A DNA stretch of 64,000 bases from Glaciimonas soli (GCF_009497155.1 NZ_WINI01000004.1:434001-498000), one strand, 5' to 3'. Counted from the stretch's first letter, positions 11,132 to 21,402 are shown. Numbers and translations: made by a program. The notes: generated by a model not told the origin, from the sequence alone.

Positions 11132-13080
11132 TGCTCTCAATGACTTATTCCCTTCGAATTTGGTTCTCAATGTTATTTTTCATCGCCGTTTCGCTCTCTG
11201 TAAAAGCACAAATAGCGCAAATACCTTTAATGCCATCCAAGTCTTCCGGACTGATCTACGATAGCACCAAGCCCAATACAGAATCACTGGTATATCAAAC
11301 TAGTTATAGCGAAAACGACTGGACTGGACATCTGCGGGCGTTCCACGTGCTACCGGATGGAAGCGCGGGAGCGCAATTATGGGATGCAGCAGATTTACTG
11401 CCGAATTGGGCCGGACGTAAGATCGTCACATGGATATCAGAACAAGGACGCGCCGTTAATTTTTACTGGTCGGAGTTAAGCGACGCACAAAAAACAGCGC
11501 TGTCATCTGAAAGTATGGTTGCGTATTTGCGCGGAAGTGATGCGCTGGAGGTCGGTCATACAGATGGCTATTTTCGTCGGCGTGCAAGCAACCTGGGCGA
11601 TATTGTCAACTCATTACCATTCCTTGTAAAAAACGCGTCATTTGCTTATGACTTGCTAACAACGGAAAACGGCGGAGGCACGCTCTATCAGGCCTATCTC
11701 AGCGCCAAGCAAACGCGTAATCCAAACGGGATGTTATATGTCGGTGCAAACGACGGCATGTTGCACGCTTTTGATGCCAAAACCGGCATCGAAAAATGGG
11801 CGTATATACCGCAGGCTGTCTATCCATTTTTGAAGTCGCTTTCTGATGTCTCCTATGTCGCACCTAAACATCATTACTTTGTCGATGGTCAAATGTCGGA
11901 AGGTGATGCGTATTTACTGACCGCTTCCGGCACTGCACGCGCCTGGAAATCCATCCTGCTGGGGAGCACAGGTGCCGGCGCCAAAAGTGTATTCGCCATC
12001 GATATCAGCGCCCCAGCAGAATTCGAGGCAAAAAGCGTGTTGTGGGAACATGCAGATATTGCCAACGATGGTGTGCCAGATGATGACATGGGTTATGTAC
12101 TGGGCAAAGCATCGGTGGTGTTACTGCGTAACGGACAGTGGGCAGCGTTGTACGGAAATGGCGTTGAAAGTAATCATCAAAATGCGGTGTTGTATTTGCT
12201 TGACGTGGCGACCGGTACATTGATCAAAAAAATCTCTGCTGCAGAACATAGGGACGATGCAAGAAATGGCTTAGCCACCCCCGCTCTACGCTTTAATCAA
12301 CAGCGTGAAGTGATCGCGGCTTATGCTGGCGATTTACGCGGAGCGCTGTGGAAATTCGATCTGGCCAATAGCAAACCGGATACTTGGCAATTGGCATATA
12401 ACGGTGTGCCATTCTTTAACGCCACAGATAAGTCCGGGCAAACTCAACCGATCACACAACAGCCTGCCATGACCGCCCATGCTAAAGGCGGTCGGATGAT
12501 TTTGTTCGGCACCGGAAAGTTGTACGAGACGAGTGATCAGACAGACAAACAAATACAAAGCGTTTACGGCCTATGGGAAAAGCCATCTGATACAACGACG
12601 GGGATGGTGATCAGCGGTCGTGATCAATTGCAGCAGCAAACCTTAACCGCAGTAAGTAATGGTCGCCTGATCACACAAAACGCCATTGATTGGAAAAATC
12701 AGCGCGGTTGGTATGTTGATCTTTTGGATAAAGGCGAACGCGTGGTCGGCGCGCCATTCATCGTGGATGATAAATTGGTAGTCTTAACTTTTACACCGGG
12801 TATTGCTGGTGCGCCTGCATCGTCGCAGTTAATGGTGTTTGATTTGAAAACCGGCGGCGCCTCGGCGCAAGCGATCTTTCCCAATGCGCCAGCCAACCAG
12901 ATATCGCTGACCGTGCCCGCATCATTGACAGCGCCTGTTGTCATTACCCTGCCAAATGGTCGCCGCAGTTTGGTATTGCAAACGCTGGAGGGAAAAACGA
13001 AATTTGTCGATATCACCACCGCTAAAAGAAAACCTCTGAGAACCTGGCATGAATTGCAGGTACAGCGACCGACACAGTGA
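11131..13080 (+). CDS. pilY1: PilY1-type pilus assembly/adhesin protein, short form
   Basis: 649 residues with a signal peptide ending at SLSVKA. It corresponds to the C-terminal PilY1 region: the beta-propeller with GMLYVGANDGMLHAFDAKTG at about residues 200-220, and a calcium-loop-like DIANDGVPDDD at about residue 312. PilY1 supports pilus extension and adhesion with the minor pilins. Family members are commonly 1000 residues or more; the N-terminal von Willebrand-like half is missing here while the secretion signal is intact, so this is a natural short version rather than a simple 5' truncation. It overlaps both neighbours. Confidence 0.85.
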   Translation: MLSMTYSLRIWFSMLFFIAVSLSVKAQIAQIPLMPSKSSGLIYDSTKPNTESLVYQTSYSENDWTGHLRAFHVLPDGSAGAQLWDAADLLPNWAGRKIVTWISEQGRAVNFYWSELSDAQKTALSSESMVAYLRGSDALEVGHTDGYFRRRASNLGDIVNSLPFLVKNASFAYDLLTTENGGGTLYQAYLSAKQTRNPNGMLYVGANDGMLHAFDAKTGIEKWAYIPQAVYPFLKSLSDVSYVAPKHHYFVDGQMSEGDAYLLTASGTARAWKSILLGSTGAGAKSVFAIDISAPAEFEAKSVLWEHADIANDGVPDDDMGYVLGKASVVLLRNGQWAALYGNGVESNHQNAVLYLLDVATGTLIKKISAAEHRDDARNGLATPALRFNQQREVIAAYAGDLRGALWKFDLANSKPDTWQLAYNGVPFFNATDKSGQTQPITQQPAMTAHAKGGRMILFGTGKLYETSDQTDKQIQSVYGLWEKPSDTTTGMVISGRDQLQQQTLTAVSNGRLITQNAIDWKNQRGWYVDLLDKGERVVGAPFIVDDKLVVLTFTPGIAGAPASSQLMVFDLKTGGASAQAIFPNAPANQISLTVPASLTAPVVITLPNGRRSLVLQTLEGKTKFVDITTAKRKPLRTWHELQVQRPTQ

Positions 13081-13535
13081 TGAAAAAATATCGGAAAAAT
13101 GAGCGAGGAGCGAAGAGTGGTGCAGCGGGATTTACTCTATTCGAAATATTGATAGTCGCCGTGATCATCGCATTATTAAGTGCGATTGCTTTGCCCAGTT
13201 ACCGCACCCATATCCAGCGCGGCAACCGTGCCGCAGCTGCTGCAGTATTACACGAAGCAGCCCATTGGATGGAGCGACGTTTTACGATGAACCATAGTTA
13301 TGTAAATGGCGATGGCAGTGTTCCCACTTTGCCTGCTGGTATCAATCAGTCACCGAAAACTGGAAAAGCAATCTACGTGATCAATCTGGTAGCCGCTGAC
13401 ACAGGATTGACAACTTATAAATTACAAGCGGTTCCGCAGAAGCTGGACAATTGCGGTACCTTGATCTTAGATCAAAGCGGTGCACGCAGCATGGTGGATG
13501 CTACAGCAACGATGGAACAATGCTGGGGGCGCTGA
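13080..13535 (+). CDS. pilE: Type IV pilin PilE-like minor pilin
   Basis: 151 residues. The prepilin motif GFTLFEILIVAVIIALLSAI has Glu+5 and a standard hydrophobic helix. Two cysteines near the C-terminus (DNCGT and EQCWGR) can form the D-region disulfide. It is the last gene of the pilV-X-Y1-E operon and overlaps the pilY1 stop. From its position it is the minor pilin called PilE in this cluster, not the major pilin. Confidence 0.85.
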   Translation: MKKYRKNERGAKSGAAGFTLFEILIVAVIIALLSAIALPSYRTHIQRGNRAAAAAVLHEAAHWMERRFTMNHSYVNGDGSVPTLPAGINQSPKTGKAIYVINLVAADTGLTTYKLQAVPQKLDNCGTLILDQSGARSMVDATATMEQCWGR

Positions 13536-13552
13536 TACGACGCAAACACTTA

Positions 13553-13611
13553 GTGGGATGAGAAACAGTATTAGCGAAGAGACATGCCACATTGAATATA
13601 CCTCATCCCAC
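13553..13611. repeat. Long-range 10-bp inverted repeat after pilE
   Basis: GTGGGATGAG at 13553-13562 and its exact complement CTCATCCCAC at 13602-13611, separated by 39 bases. There is no T-run, so it is not a standard terminator. It may fold the pilus-operon mRNA 3' end. Confidence 0.5.
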
Positions 13612-13632
13612 GACAACTAAATAATTAGTTGA

Positions 13633-13902
13633 TTAGTGACTAACCGGGGCAGGTGCGATTGCTGGGGCCGTAGAAGTTGTAGCTGGAGCCACGGGATGAG
13701 CAGCCTGAGCAGCTTTTTGATTCGCCAGTTTATGCCCAACATAGCAGCCGCCAATGGCACCGATAACCGCATGATGACCAGCGTAATGGCCGGCTACGCC
13801 ACCGACAACAGCACCTTTAATACATCCTTTAGCACTAGCAAAACCTGATGCGGCTGTAAGAGCGATGGCGCATGACATTACTGCAATAAGTTTGGTGTTC
13901 AT
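13633..13902 (-). CDS. Secreted glycine-zipper protein
   Basis: 89 residues with a signal peptide (cleavage near ASGFASA). The mature part has a glycine-zipper pattern, GAVVGGVAGHYAGHHAVIG, as in small outer-membrane or periplasmic Gly-zipper proteins, and an Ala/Pro-rich tail (APATTSTAPAIAPAPVSH). Its function is unknown; such proteins often insert in or stabilise membranes. It is convergent with the pilus operon. Confidence 0.75.
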   Translation of the reverse strand: MNTKLIAVMSCAIALTAASGFASAKGCIKGAVVGGVAGHYAGHHAVIGAIGGCYVGHKLANQKAAQAAHPVAPATTSTAPAIAPAPVSH

Positions 13903-13987
13903 TTTTCTATATTCCTCAAATCGATAATAGGCATTTGCCAGGATTTAACAACGGCAATGAGGGCATTGTGGTTGACCGCAAGAAGTC

Positions 13988-15373
13988 TTATTTTCCGATA
14001 CAAAACCGCGAAAATATCACCCCTAGCAAATCGTCCGGCGTAAACGCGCCAGTAATGCTGCTTAAGCGATCTTGCGCCAGGCGCAATTCTTCTGCAAACA
14101 AATCCAGCGATTGATCGCTGACACTGGCATGTTCAGCAGCCAGCTCCAGATGATCGCGTGCAGATTTGAGGGCGATTAAGTGACGCTCCCGCGCCAGATA
14201 GCGCGATTCTCCGGTTTGCTGCCAACCAGCGATACGCAGCAGTTCTCCGCGTAGCAAATCGATACCTATGTGGTCAGTGGCGGATAAATAAATGTGCGTG
14301 ACGTCATGCGCGATATCCACCGCGGCTTTATGGCCAGACTGGTCGATTTTGTTCCAGATGCGAATGACCGGGGCGCTATCGGGGAAACGGCCGAGGATTT
14401 TTTCGTCGGCCAGAGTCGGACCATGATTGGCATCGAGCATATGCAAGATGACGTCAGCTTTGGCGACCGCAGCCCAAGTGCGCTCAATGCCGATGCGCTC
14501 TACTTCATCGCTGGCCTCATCGAAATCGCGGATACCGGCGGTGTCGATGATATTAAGCGGGATACCTTCGAGCTGGATGGTTTCGGTCACCTTATCGCGG
14601 GTGGTGCCGGCAATTGGAGTGACGATGGCGACGTCTGCACCTGCCAGTACATTGAGCAGCGATGATTTACCGACGTTAGGTTGGCCAGCCAACACAATGT
14701 TCAGGCCATCGCGTAACAGCGCACCTTGCGCGGCTTGCGCGAACACTTGATCCAGCGTGGTGCGGATGGTGCTCAACTGGCCTCTGGCATCGGATTTTTC
14801 CAGGAAGTCGATTTCCTCTTCTGGGAAATCCAACGTGGCTTCGACCAGCATGCGTAAATTGGTGACTTGTCCGACCAGGCCATGGATCACGTTGGAAAAT
14901 GCCCCAGACAGCGATTCTGATGCCGATTTAGCCGCAGCTTCGGTGGAGGCTTCGATCAAGTCAGCGACTGCTTCAGCTTGCGCTAAATCGAGTTTGTCGT
15001 TGAGGAAAGCACGTTGGGTAAACTCACCCGGTTCGGCCATGCGTAAACCGATTTCCTGACCCGCTTGCAAACAGCGCGTCAGCAGCATTTGCAAGACCAC
15101 TGGCCCACCGTGCCCCTGCAACTCCAGCACATCTTCGCCAGTGTATGAATGCGGGGCTTTGAAATAGATGGCCAGACCTTGATCTATCACGCTGCCGTCC
15201 AGATTTTTGAAAGGCAGATAAGTAGCGTGGCGCGGCGTCAGCACGGTTTCAGTCACGCCGCAAACAGACTGAATGACCGTGCCCAGATTTTTACCGGAAA
15301 TACGGACGACACCGATACCACCACGTCCGGGCGCGGTAGCAATTGCTGCGATAGGAGAAGAATCGAATGACAT
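13988..15373 (-). CDS. mnmE: tRNA modification GTPase MnmE (TrmE)
   Basis: Works with MnmG to make 5-carboxymethylaminomethyluridine at tRNA wobble position 34. At 461 residues from [20 protein letters not shown] it has the usual length; a 13-residue upstream extension from 15412 is rejected because the conserved N-terminus begins here. The GTPase P-loop [12 protein letters not shown] is at about residue 225, followed by the G3 motif DTAGIRD. The C-terminal FCIGK carries the invariant catalytic cysteine. It is the last gene of the conserved rpmH-rnpA-yidD-yidC-mnmE series. Confidence 0.97.
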   Translation of the reverse strand: MSFDSSPIAAIATAPGRGGIGVVRISGKNLGTVIQSVCGVTETVLTPRHATYLPFKNLDGSVIDQGLAIYFKAPHSYTGEDVLELQGHGGPVVLQMLLTRCLQAGQEIGLRMAEPGEFTQRAFLNDKLDLAQAEAVADLIEASTEAAAKSASESLSGAFSNVIHGLVGQVTNLRMLVEATLDFPEEEIDFLEKSDARGQLSTIRTTLDQVFAQAAQGALLRDGLNIVLAGQPNVGKSSLLNVLAGADVAIVTPIAGTTRDKVTETIQLEGIPLNIIDTAGIRDFDEASDEVERIGIERTWAAVAKADVILHMLDANHGPTLADEKILGRFPDSAPVIRIWNKIDQSGHKAAVDIAHDVTHIYLSATDHIGIDLLRGELLRIAGWQQTGESRYLARERHLIALKSARDHLELAAEHASVSDQSLDLFAEELRLAQDRLSSITGAFTPDDLLGVIFSRFCIGK

Positions 15374-15421
15374 GACTTTGATTTTACGAGTGTTGTTGAT
15401 TATCTGAAACAACCGCGAAAG

Positions 15422-15456
15422 AAAAAGCCCGTGAATTTTTAGTTCACGGGCTTTTT
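15422..15456 (-). terminator. Terminator between yidC and mnmE
   Basis: AAAAAGCCCGTGAA and TTCACGGGCTTTTTT form a perfect stem with a 7-base loop and A/T tails. It lies after yidC in the minus direction, so mnmE probably needs read-through or its own promoter. Confidence 0.85.
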
Positions 15457-15500
15457 TACGACAGTTATTTCTACTTTTCCGACTTAATCACTTGCCGCTG

Positions 15501-17168
15501 TTATTTTGCGTCAACGATCTTCCGGGTAATTACCCATTGCTGAGCAATCGACATCAGCGTGTTGGTAACCCAATACAGTACCAGACCAGCCGGGAAGAAG
15601 AAGAACATAACCGAGAAAATCAGCGGCATGAACATCATCACTTTGGCTTGCATTGGGTCAGGTGGTGGTGGGTTCAGCTTGGTCTGAGCGAACATCGCAA
15701 CCGCCATTACCACTGGCAAAATATAGAATGGATCCGGTGCTGCCAAATCGTGAATCCAGCCTAACCACGGCGCGTTACGCAACTCTACGCTGGCCTGGAA
15801 CACATGATAGAGCGCAAAGAAAATCGGCATCTGAATCACAATTGGTAAGCAGCCGCCGAGAGGATTGATTTTCTCGGTTTTGTACAGCTGCATCATTTCC
15901 TTGTTCATTTCTTGCGGCTTGTCTTTGTAGCGCTCACGAATCGCGGTCATCTTCGGCGTGACTTTTTTCATCTTCGCCATACTGCGATAGCTAGCTGCCG
16001 ATAATGGGAAGAACGCTAGCTTGATGAGTATCGTCAAAGCGATGATGGTCCAGCCCCAGTTGCCGAGGACGTGGTGGATTTGCGTCATCAACCAGAAAAT
16101 CGGTTCGGCGATCACTTTGAGCCAGCCATAATCTTTGACTAGTGTCAGACCAGGTGCTGCATTTTCCAGCAGAACAGTTTCTTGCGGACCGGAGAACAGA
16201 CGCGCATCCATAGTGACGCTGGCACCCGGAGCAATCGTACCCAATGGCAGGACGTTACCGATAGCGTATAGATTGTTGCTAACCTTCTTGGCGAAGATTT
16301 CGCGCTGGGCGTTATTTTGCGGAATGAAGGCCGAAACAAAGTAATGCTGAACGATAGCGATCCAGCCATCTTTGGCACTCTTATCGTAATCCGCTTTACC
16401 ATTTTCTATTTTGTCAAAAGTGAAATTTTGATATTTTTGCTCATCGGTATAGACCGCTGCACCTGTGAAGGTGTGGGAGAAGCGCTGTTCACCTTCTGGG
16501 GCATTACCATCGCGTACCAATTGCAAATACAGTGAAGGCGAGATAGGTGCGCCGGTATCGTTGGTCACAGTGTGCTTGACGTCGATAACGTAATCATCGC
16601 GTTTGAAAGTGAAGGTTTTGGTCAGCTTGACGCCGCCTTCAGTTGACTCCAAAACCAATTGCACTTGATTGCCGTTGTCCAGCGAACGTGCGCCAGGCAA
16701 TGCAACAAACGGTGATTTATGGTTAGGGAATGGGCCACCGATCAAACCTGTTTCTGCCAGATAAACCCGTTTGGCGCTGGAATCAAACAGCACCAGATTC
16801 TTGGTTGGATCAACTGTATCGCGTTGCTTCAACAATTCCAGATGTACCAGTTCGCCGCCCATGGTGTCGATCTGCGCTTTCACCAGATCGGTCGTGATAG
16901 TGATCAGCTCACCTTTTGCTGCAGGAGCAGTATCGGGTACGGCGGATGCCGGTGCAGCTTGTGCACTGGCAGATTGCGGCACGTCGGTGCTGGCCGCAGC
17001 ATTCGCTGCTGCCGGAGTACTGGCCGGAGACGCGCCAGCAGCTGGCGCAGTTGCCGCAGGGTTAGGGAAAAACATCGACGGATGGCCATTGCTTCGTTGC
17101 CAGTTATCCCAAAGGAACAACAGCGACAGCGAAAAAATAACCCACAAGACGGTACGTTTGATATCCAT
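15501..17168 (-). CDS. yidC: Membrane protein insertase YidC
   Basis: 555 residues, a normal Gram-negative length. There is an N-terminal anchor ([20 protein letters not shown]), an Ala/Pro-rich linker, a large periplasmic beta domain at about residues 80-340, and the conserved C-terminal insertase core with segments [20 protein letters not shown] and [20 protein letters not shown]. It inserts membrane proteins alone or with SecYEG. It lies 39 bases after yidD in the same direction. Confidence 0.97.
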   Translation of the reverse strand: MDIKRTVLWVIFSLSLLFLWDNWQRSNGHPSMFFPNPAATAPAAGASPASTPAAANAAASTDVPQSASAQAAPASAVPDTAPAAKGELITITTDLVKAQIDTMGGELVHLELLKQRDTVDPTKNLVLFDSSAKRVYLAETGLIGGPFPNHKSPFVALPGARSLDNGNQVQLVLESTEGGVKLTKTFTFKRDDYVIDVKHTVTNDTGAPISPSLYLQLVRDGNAPEGEQRFSHTFTGAAVYTDEQKYQNFTFDKIENGKADYDKSAKDGWIAIVQHYFVSAFIPQNNAQREIFAKKVSNNLYAIGNVLPLGTIAPGASVTMDARLFSGPQETVLLENAAPGLTLVKDYGWLKVIAEPIFWLMTQIHHVLGNWGWTIIALTILIKLAFFPLSAASYRSMAKMKKVTPKMTAIRERYKDKPQEMNKEMMQLYKTEKINPLGGCLPIVIQMPIFFALYHVFQASVELRNAPWLGWIHDLAAPDPFYILPVVMAVAMFAQTKLNPPPPDPMQAKVMMFMPLIFSVMFFFFPAGLVLYWVTNTLMSIAQQWVITRKIVDAK

Positions 17169-17207
17169 AAGAGTAATTCTCTATACAGGGTAAGGGTAGG
17201 ACTGAAT

Positions 17208-17510
17208 TCAGGAATGGCTGCAGCGGCATGAGTGACGATCAGGATTAACTTCACGATCAACTTTAGCTGCAGGAGGAGCTACGGAAACGCCAGATGGGGG
17301 CGGCGGCACAGGATCCAAGCCACCAGCATGCCAGGGATGGCATTTACCTAAGCGGCAAGCTGCCAGTGCGCAACCTTTTACGGCGCCATGCACATTAATG
17401 GCTTCGGCGGCATATTCGGAGCAACTAGGATAAAAACGACAATTCTGTCCAAGAAAAGGACTGATTCCCAATTTATAGCAACGCAACAGGAACAGTAAAA
17501 TCGTTTTCAT
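17208..17510 (-). CDS. yidD: Membrane protein insertion efficiency factor YidD
   Basis: 100 residues. It carries the family hallmark CRFYPSCSEYA with two cysteines, an N-terminal amphipathic helix MKTILLFLLRCYKLGISPFL, and the conserved GCALAACRLGKCHPWHAGG segment. The tail beyond about residue 72 is a Pro-rich then His/Cys-containing extension. It is thought to assist YidC-dependent insertion. It sits between rnpA and yidC, as in most proteobacteria. Confidence 0.95.
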   Translation of the reverse strand: MKTILLFLLRCYKLGISPFLGQNCRFYPSCSEYAAEAINVHGAVKGCALAACRLGKCHPWHAGGLDPVPPPPSGVSVAPPAAKVDREVNPDRHSCRCSHS

Positions 17511-17538
17511 GATCTGATCGCTTTTCGCTTAAATTTGC

Positions 17539-17937
17539 TTAGCTACGTAATAAAAGCATGCGCTGTGACGCAAACAGTTGCGTTAATTCGTCACGTAATT
17601 CCCGCTTCAGACGCGCTGTTGTGGCCGGACCGGCTTTGGTATTGACCGGTTTGGATAAGCGCACAATGCAGTCGAACGGCGGCAAAGACGTCTGGCGAAA
17701 CAATTCGCGCGTCACGCGTTTCACAGTGTTGCGTGTCACCGCGCGCGGCGCTAACCGCTTTGCCGCGACTACGCCAAGGCGTGCCTGCGCACCAACTTGC
17801 GTATTCAGACGCGTATACAGAACAAAATGCGCGGTTCTAAATACGGGGCGCAAACGAAAAACGGATGAAAATTCATCCGTTTTAACGATACGTCGCTCAC
17901 GCGGAAAACTCGGTGATGAGTTCAACAACGGGTTCAA
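17539..17937 (-). CDS. rnpA: Ribonuclease P protein component
   Basis: 132 residues. The basic protein subunit of RNase P, which helps the catalytic RNA bind precursor tRNA leaders. The signature RLAPRAVTRNTVKRVTRELF (the RNR motif region) is clear. The given start is a TTG at 17937 with no obvious Shine-Dalgarno sequence; the frame is open further upstream but without a better start codon, so the N-terminus is uncertain. It lies 56 bases after rpmH. Confidence 0.93.
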   Translation of the reverse strand: MNPLLNSSPSFPRERRIVKTDEFSSVFRLRPVFRTAHFVLYTRLNTQVGAQARLGVVAAKRLAPRAVTRNTVKRVTRELFRQTSLPPFDCIVRLSKPVNTKAGPATTARLKRELRDELTQLFASQRMLLLRS

Positions 17938-17993
17938 CGTGATATTCGCTGTAGCAACGTCGTAACGAAACGCTGTAGCAATTGCCGAAGCAA

Positions 17994-18128
17994 TTAAGCT
18001 GCCAGACGTTTACGACCTTTAGCGCGACGTGCATTTAACACAGCACGGCCACCACGGGTTGCCATACGGGCGCGGAAGCCGTGGGTACGCTTACGGCGTA
18101 CAACGGAAGGTTGGTAAGTACGTTTCAT
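17994..18128 (-). CDS. rpmH: 50S ribosomal protein L34
   Basis: 44 residues: it begins [18 protein letters not shown] and ends [12 protein letters not shown]. This is the highly conserved L34 sequence and length. It is the first gene of the minus-strand series and directly flanks the origin region. A consensus promoter lies at 18314-18343. Confidence 0.98.
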   Translation of the reverse strand: MKRTYQPSVVRRKRTHGFRARMATRGGRAVLNARRAKGRKRLAA

Positions 18129-18240
18129 GATGGTCTCTAGGTAAAAAACTACTAAGCTACTAAATAAATCGGAAATTCACAGTTTTGCGCCACAGTTAAA
18201 CACATTGCAGCTGCTGGATCCGCCTTAACGCCGAGCGGCT

Positions 18241-18260
18241 AAAAGGCTGACAAAACAGCC
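18241..18260 (-). promoter_or_regulatory. Hairpin in the rpmH leader
   Basis: GGCTG and CAGCC pair around six bases; on the minus strand the stem is followed by TTTT. It could act as an attenuator in the leader of the ribosomal-protein transcript, or just be structure. Confidence 0.35.
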
Positions 18261-18313
18261 AAGATTTTAATCTTGCCATCCAGTTTTGCAATTCAACGCG
18301 CAGTGAACCTTGG

Positions 18314-18343
18314 ATTAGAACGCATTTTCCGCTTGTTTGTCAA
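18314..18343 (-). promoter_or_regulatory. Promoter of rpmH-rnpA-yidD-yidC
   Basis: On the minus strand: a perfect TTGACA, 18 bases, then TCTAAT (5 of 6 matches). It lies about 190 bases before the rpmH ATG, leaving a long leader. Confidence 0.65.
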
Positions 18344-18417
18344 TCACTTAGCGTATTTTCCTTGTAGTTTGTTGCATAAGAAAAATCACGGTGAATCGTA
18401 GAATAATGCCTCGTACC

Positions 18418-18426
18418 TGTGGATAA
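18418..18426 (-). promoter_or_regulatory. DnaA box
   Basis: TGTGGATAA, the exact complement of the consensus TTATCCACA, 158 bases upstream of dnaA. It can serve origin firing and dnaA autoregulation. Confidence 0.75.
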
Positions 18427-18583
18427 CTTTGGTCAGCAAGGGTAGAATAGCGACATTGTGTGGCATGCGTAATCGCAACATCGGTCAACATTTTGACAGT
18501 CTCTGGCAGATTAGTTCAACACCGCCCACGGCATGTCAGAGTGTCATGACCCCCCTTCCACACCACACTTCACATAGAGATTC

Positions 18584-20026
18584 ATGGATAATTTTTGGCA
18601 AAGTTGCTCCGCGCAATTGGAGCAGGAGTTGACGCCTCAACAATTTAGCGCGTGGATAAAACCACTGGTACCGCTCGACTACGACGACGGTCGTTTGCGT
18701 GTCGCGGCGCCAAATCGCTTTAAGCTTGATTGGGTAAAAACGCAGTTCGCAAGTCGCATTACTTCTTTGGCATGCCAATATTGGGAGCAACCGACAGAAG
18801 TATTGTTTGTGTTGGATCCGCGCACCAATGTTGCGCGTAAGCCAACATCTGCTGCAATGCCAGTTACTTCCGATGATGACAGCAATGGTTCATATGGTGG
18901 TTCGGCGCAGGCTGGCATATCGAATGAGCAAAATAGCTATCCTGGCAACTTTGAACGCGCGCCGGAAGTGCAGGCGGAGTCCACTGCTGTTACCGCACGT
19001 CGCGATCAATCCAAGATTAATACAGCCTTAAGTTTCGATAGTTTCGTGACCGGTAAAGCTAATCAGCTTGCCCGTGCTGCGGCAATTCAGGTCGCCAATA
19101 ATCCTGGTGTTTCTTACAACCCACTGTTCTTATATGGTGGCGTAGGCTTGGGCAAAACCCACTTGATTCATGCTATCGGCAATCAGTTGTTGTTAGATAA
19201 TCCGGCATCGAAGATACGCTACATCCATGCAGAACAATACGTTAGAGACGTAGTGACTGCTTACCAGCGAAAAGGTTTTGATGACTTTAAGCGCTATTAT
19301 CATTCGCTGGATTTGTTGCTGATCGATGATATTCAATTCTTCGGCGGCAAGAGCCGTACCCAGGAAGAATTCTTTTATGCGTTCGAAGCATTGATTGCCG
19401 CAAAGAAACAAATTATTATTACCAGCGACACCTACCCGAAAGAAATCACTGGCATGGATGATCGCCTGATTTCGCGTTTCGACTCCGGTTTAACGGTGGC
19501 GATTGAGCCGCCGGAACTGGAAATGCGGGTGGCGATTTTGCTGAAAAAAGCAGCATCGGAAGGCGTTACTTTTTCAGATGATGTGGCTTTTTTTGTTGCC
19601 AAACATTTACGTTCCAACGTGCGTGAGCTCGAAGGCGCGTTACGCAAAATTCTGGCTTACTCGCGCTTCCATGGTAAAGACATCACCATTGATGTAGTCA
19701 AAGATGCATTAAAAGATTTGCTATCTGTACAAAACCGTCAGATCTCGGTCGATAATATCCAGAAAACAGTCGCTGACTTTTTCAATATTAAAATTGCCGA
19801 TATGTACTCGAAAAAGCGCCCGGCTAACATTGCGCGTCCGCGTCAGATTGCGATGTATCTGGCCAAAGAGTTAACGCAGAAGAGCTTGCCGGAAATCGGT
19901 GAAATGTTCGGTGGTCGTGATCACACTACTGTCCTGCATGCGGTGCGCAAGATCGCCGGTGATCGCGCAAAGAATCCAGAATGTAATCATGAGTTGCACG
20001 TGTTGGAGCAAACTTTAAAGGGCTAA
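18584..20026 (+). CDS. dnaA: Chromosomal replication initiator protein DnaA
   Basis: 480 residues with the standard four-domain plan. Domain I is at the N-terminus ([20 protein letters not shown]), with a low-complexity linker at about residues 90-140. The AAA+ ATPase has Walker [17 protein letters not shown] at about 188 and Walker [13 protein letters not shown]. The C-terminal DNA-binding domain has the signature [19 protein letters not shown]. It binds DnaA boxes and melts the origin. The start at 18584 has only weak Shine-Dalgarno complementarity. Confidence 0.98.
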   Translation: MDNFWQSCSAQLEQELTPQQFSAWIKPLVPLDYDDGRLRVAAPNRFKLDWVKTQFASRITSLACQYWEQPTEVLFVLDPRTNVARKPTSAAMPVTSDDDSNGSYGGSAQAGISNEQNSYPGNFERAPEVQAESTAVTARRDQSKINTALSFDSFVTGKANQLARAAAIQVANNPGVSYNPLFLYGGVGLGKTHLIHAIGNQLLLDNPASKIRYIHAEQYVRDVVTAYQRKGFDDFKRYYHSLDLLLIDDIQFFGGKSRTQEEFFYAFEALIAAKKQIIITSDTYPKEITGMDDRLISRFDSGLTVAIEPPELEMRVAILLKKAASEGVTFSDDVAFFVAKHLRSNVRELEGALRKILAYSRFHGKDITIDVVKDALKDLLSVQNRQISVDNIQKTVADFFNIKIADMYSKKRPANIARPRQIAMYLAKELTQKSLPEIGEMFGGRDHTTVLHAVRKIAGDRAKNPECNHELHVLEQTLKG

Positions 20027-20055
20027 AGTGTGCTCATCGCGGTTGATCGTGGGCT

Positions 20056-20064
20056 TGTGGATAA
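20056..20064 (-). promoter_or_regulatory. DnaA box in the dnaA-dnaN gap
   Basis: TGTGGATAA, 30 bases after the dnaA stop. The remaining gap up to dnaN (20295) is AT-rich and carries no gene. This makes the dnaA-dnaN gap a second candidate for the origin. Confidence 0.7.
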
Positions 20065-20295
20065 CATGGTTTAATTGTCGCTTTAAAAAAGATGAACAAA
20101 ATGGCATGTGTGGTTTTTTTGCATAAGCCTGTAACCAAACTCGTAGACGATATTTAGACAAATGTTTACCGGTAATGTCATTCTTAAGTAGTTGAATTAA
20201 GTTACATTTATAGCTGTCCTCAATTTGTACTTTTGACGTATAAAAACAGTAGCAATAATGCAACATTGATAGCAATTTTAGAAGAAGGAAAAACT

Positions 20296-21402
20296 ATGCA
20301 ATTGGTCAAAACCAGCCGAGATGCCCTTCTCCGGCCACTGCAGATCGTGAGTGGTATTGTCGAGCGTCGGCACACATTGCCGATTCTGGCCAATATCCTC
20401 ATACGCAAAGACGGCGAAAAAGTCTCGTTTTTATCAACAGACATTGAAGTACAAATCACCACCAATGCCGCAGTCGGTAGCGGTACTGATGTAGCAGCAA
20501 CAACAGTCGCAGCACGTAAATTGCTCGACATTTTGCGTGCCTTGCCAGAGTCGGGCGATGTTTCGCTCACACTCAGCAACAAACGCATGACGGTGCAATC
20601 GGGTAAATCACGTTTTGCGTTGCAAACCCTGGCCGCGGAAGAATTCCCAACCGTGGCCCAGGCCGATAAATACAACGCGACTGTTACGCTGCCGCAAAAA
20701 ACCTTGAAGCACCTGTTTAACATGGTGCATTTCTCGATGGCGCAGCAAGATATCCGTTATTACCTGAACGGTTTGTTGCTAGTGTTGGAAGGCAAACATG
20801 TGATCGCGGTTGCCACCGATGGTCACCGTCTGGCGTTTTGCCAGGTTGCGACCGATCAGGAATTTGAAAAGCAAGAAGTCATCATCCCGCGCAAAACCAT
20901 TATGGAATTGCAGCGCTTGCTGGAAGATACTGATGAAACGGTGCAGTTGGATATTGCCAATAACCAGGTCAAATTATCGTTCGCTGATATTGAACTGATT
21001 TCGAAACTGGTCGAAGGTAAATTCCCTGATTACACCCGCGTCGTACCGAAGGGTTATAAAAACGATTTCACCATCAGTCGCGATCAATTGCTGCGCTCAT
21101 TGCAACGCGCTGCCATCATGACCAGCGATAAATTCAAAGGTGTACGCTGGGTGGTGACGCCAGGCAGTTTGAAAATCAGCTCGACCAATGCTGATCAGGA
21201 AGAAGCGATTGAAGAAGTCGAAATCGACTACGGCGGCGACAGTGTCGATATCGGTTTCAACGTCACCTATTTGCTCGACGTATTAAATAATCTCAAGTGC
21301 GACCAGATCAATATCGCGCTTGGTGATGCAAACTCTTCGGCGCTGATTACCGTGCCGGAAAATACGGATTTCAAATACGTTGTAATGCCGATGCGCATTT
21401 GA
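20296..21402 (+). CDS. dnaN: DNA polymerase III beta sliding clamp
   Basis: 368 residues from MQLVKTSRDALLRPLQIVSG, preceded by GAAGGAA. An in-frame upstream start at 20233 adds 21 non-conserved residues and is rejected. It is a three-domain ring clamp that tethers polymerase to DNA; it ends with the typical beta-clamp C-terminus FKYVVMPMRI. Conserved order dnaA-dnaN-gyrB without recF between dnaN and gyrB, as is usual in Burkholderiales. Confidence 0.98.
   Translation: MQLVKTSRDALLRPLQIVSGIVERRHTLPILANILIRKDGEKVSFLSTDIEVQITTNAAVGSGTDVAATTVAARKLLDILRALPESGDVSLTLSNKRMTVQSGKSRFALQTLAAEEFPTVAQADKYNATVTLPQKTLKHLFNMVHFSMAQQDIRYYLNGLLLVLEGKHVIAVATDGHRLAFCQVATDQEFEKQEVIIPRKTIMELQRLLEDTDETVQLDIANNQVKLSFADIELISKLVEGKFPDYTRVVPKGYKNDFTISRDQLLRSLQRAAIMTSDKFKGVRWVVTPGSLKISSTNADQEEAIEEVEIDYGGDSVDIGFNVTYLLDVLNNLKCDQINIALGDANSSALITVPENTDFKYVVMPMRI

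Larger units (their letters stand above)
18129..18583. other. rpmH-dnaA intergenic region, probable origin of replication (oriC) neighbourhood
   Basis: 455 bases between divergent rpmH and dnaA, a usual oriC position. It contains the rpmH promoter and leader, one perfect DnaA box at 18418-18426 and AT-rich tracts such as 18361-18410. No further perfect 9-mer box was found by eye, so assignment as the functional origin is inference from synteny. Confidence 0.6.

Noticed and set aside
15360-15412. 13-residue N-terminal extension of MnmE
   Set aside because: The conserved protein starts at [16 protein letters not shown]; the extension overlaps the terminator-side leader and is not family-like.
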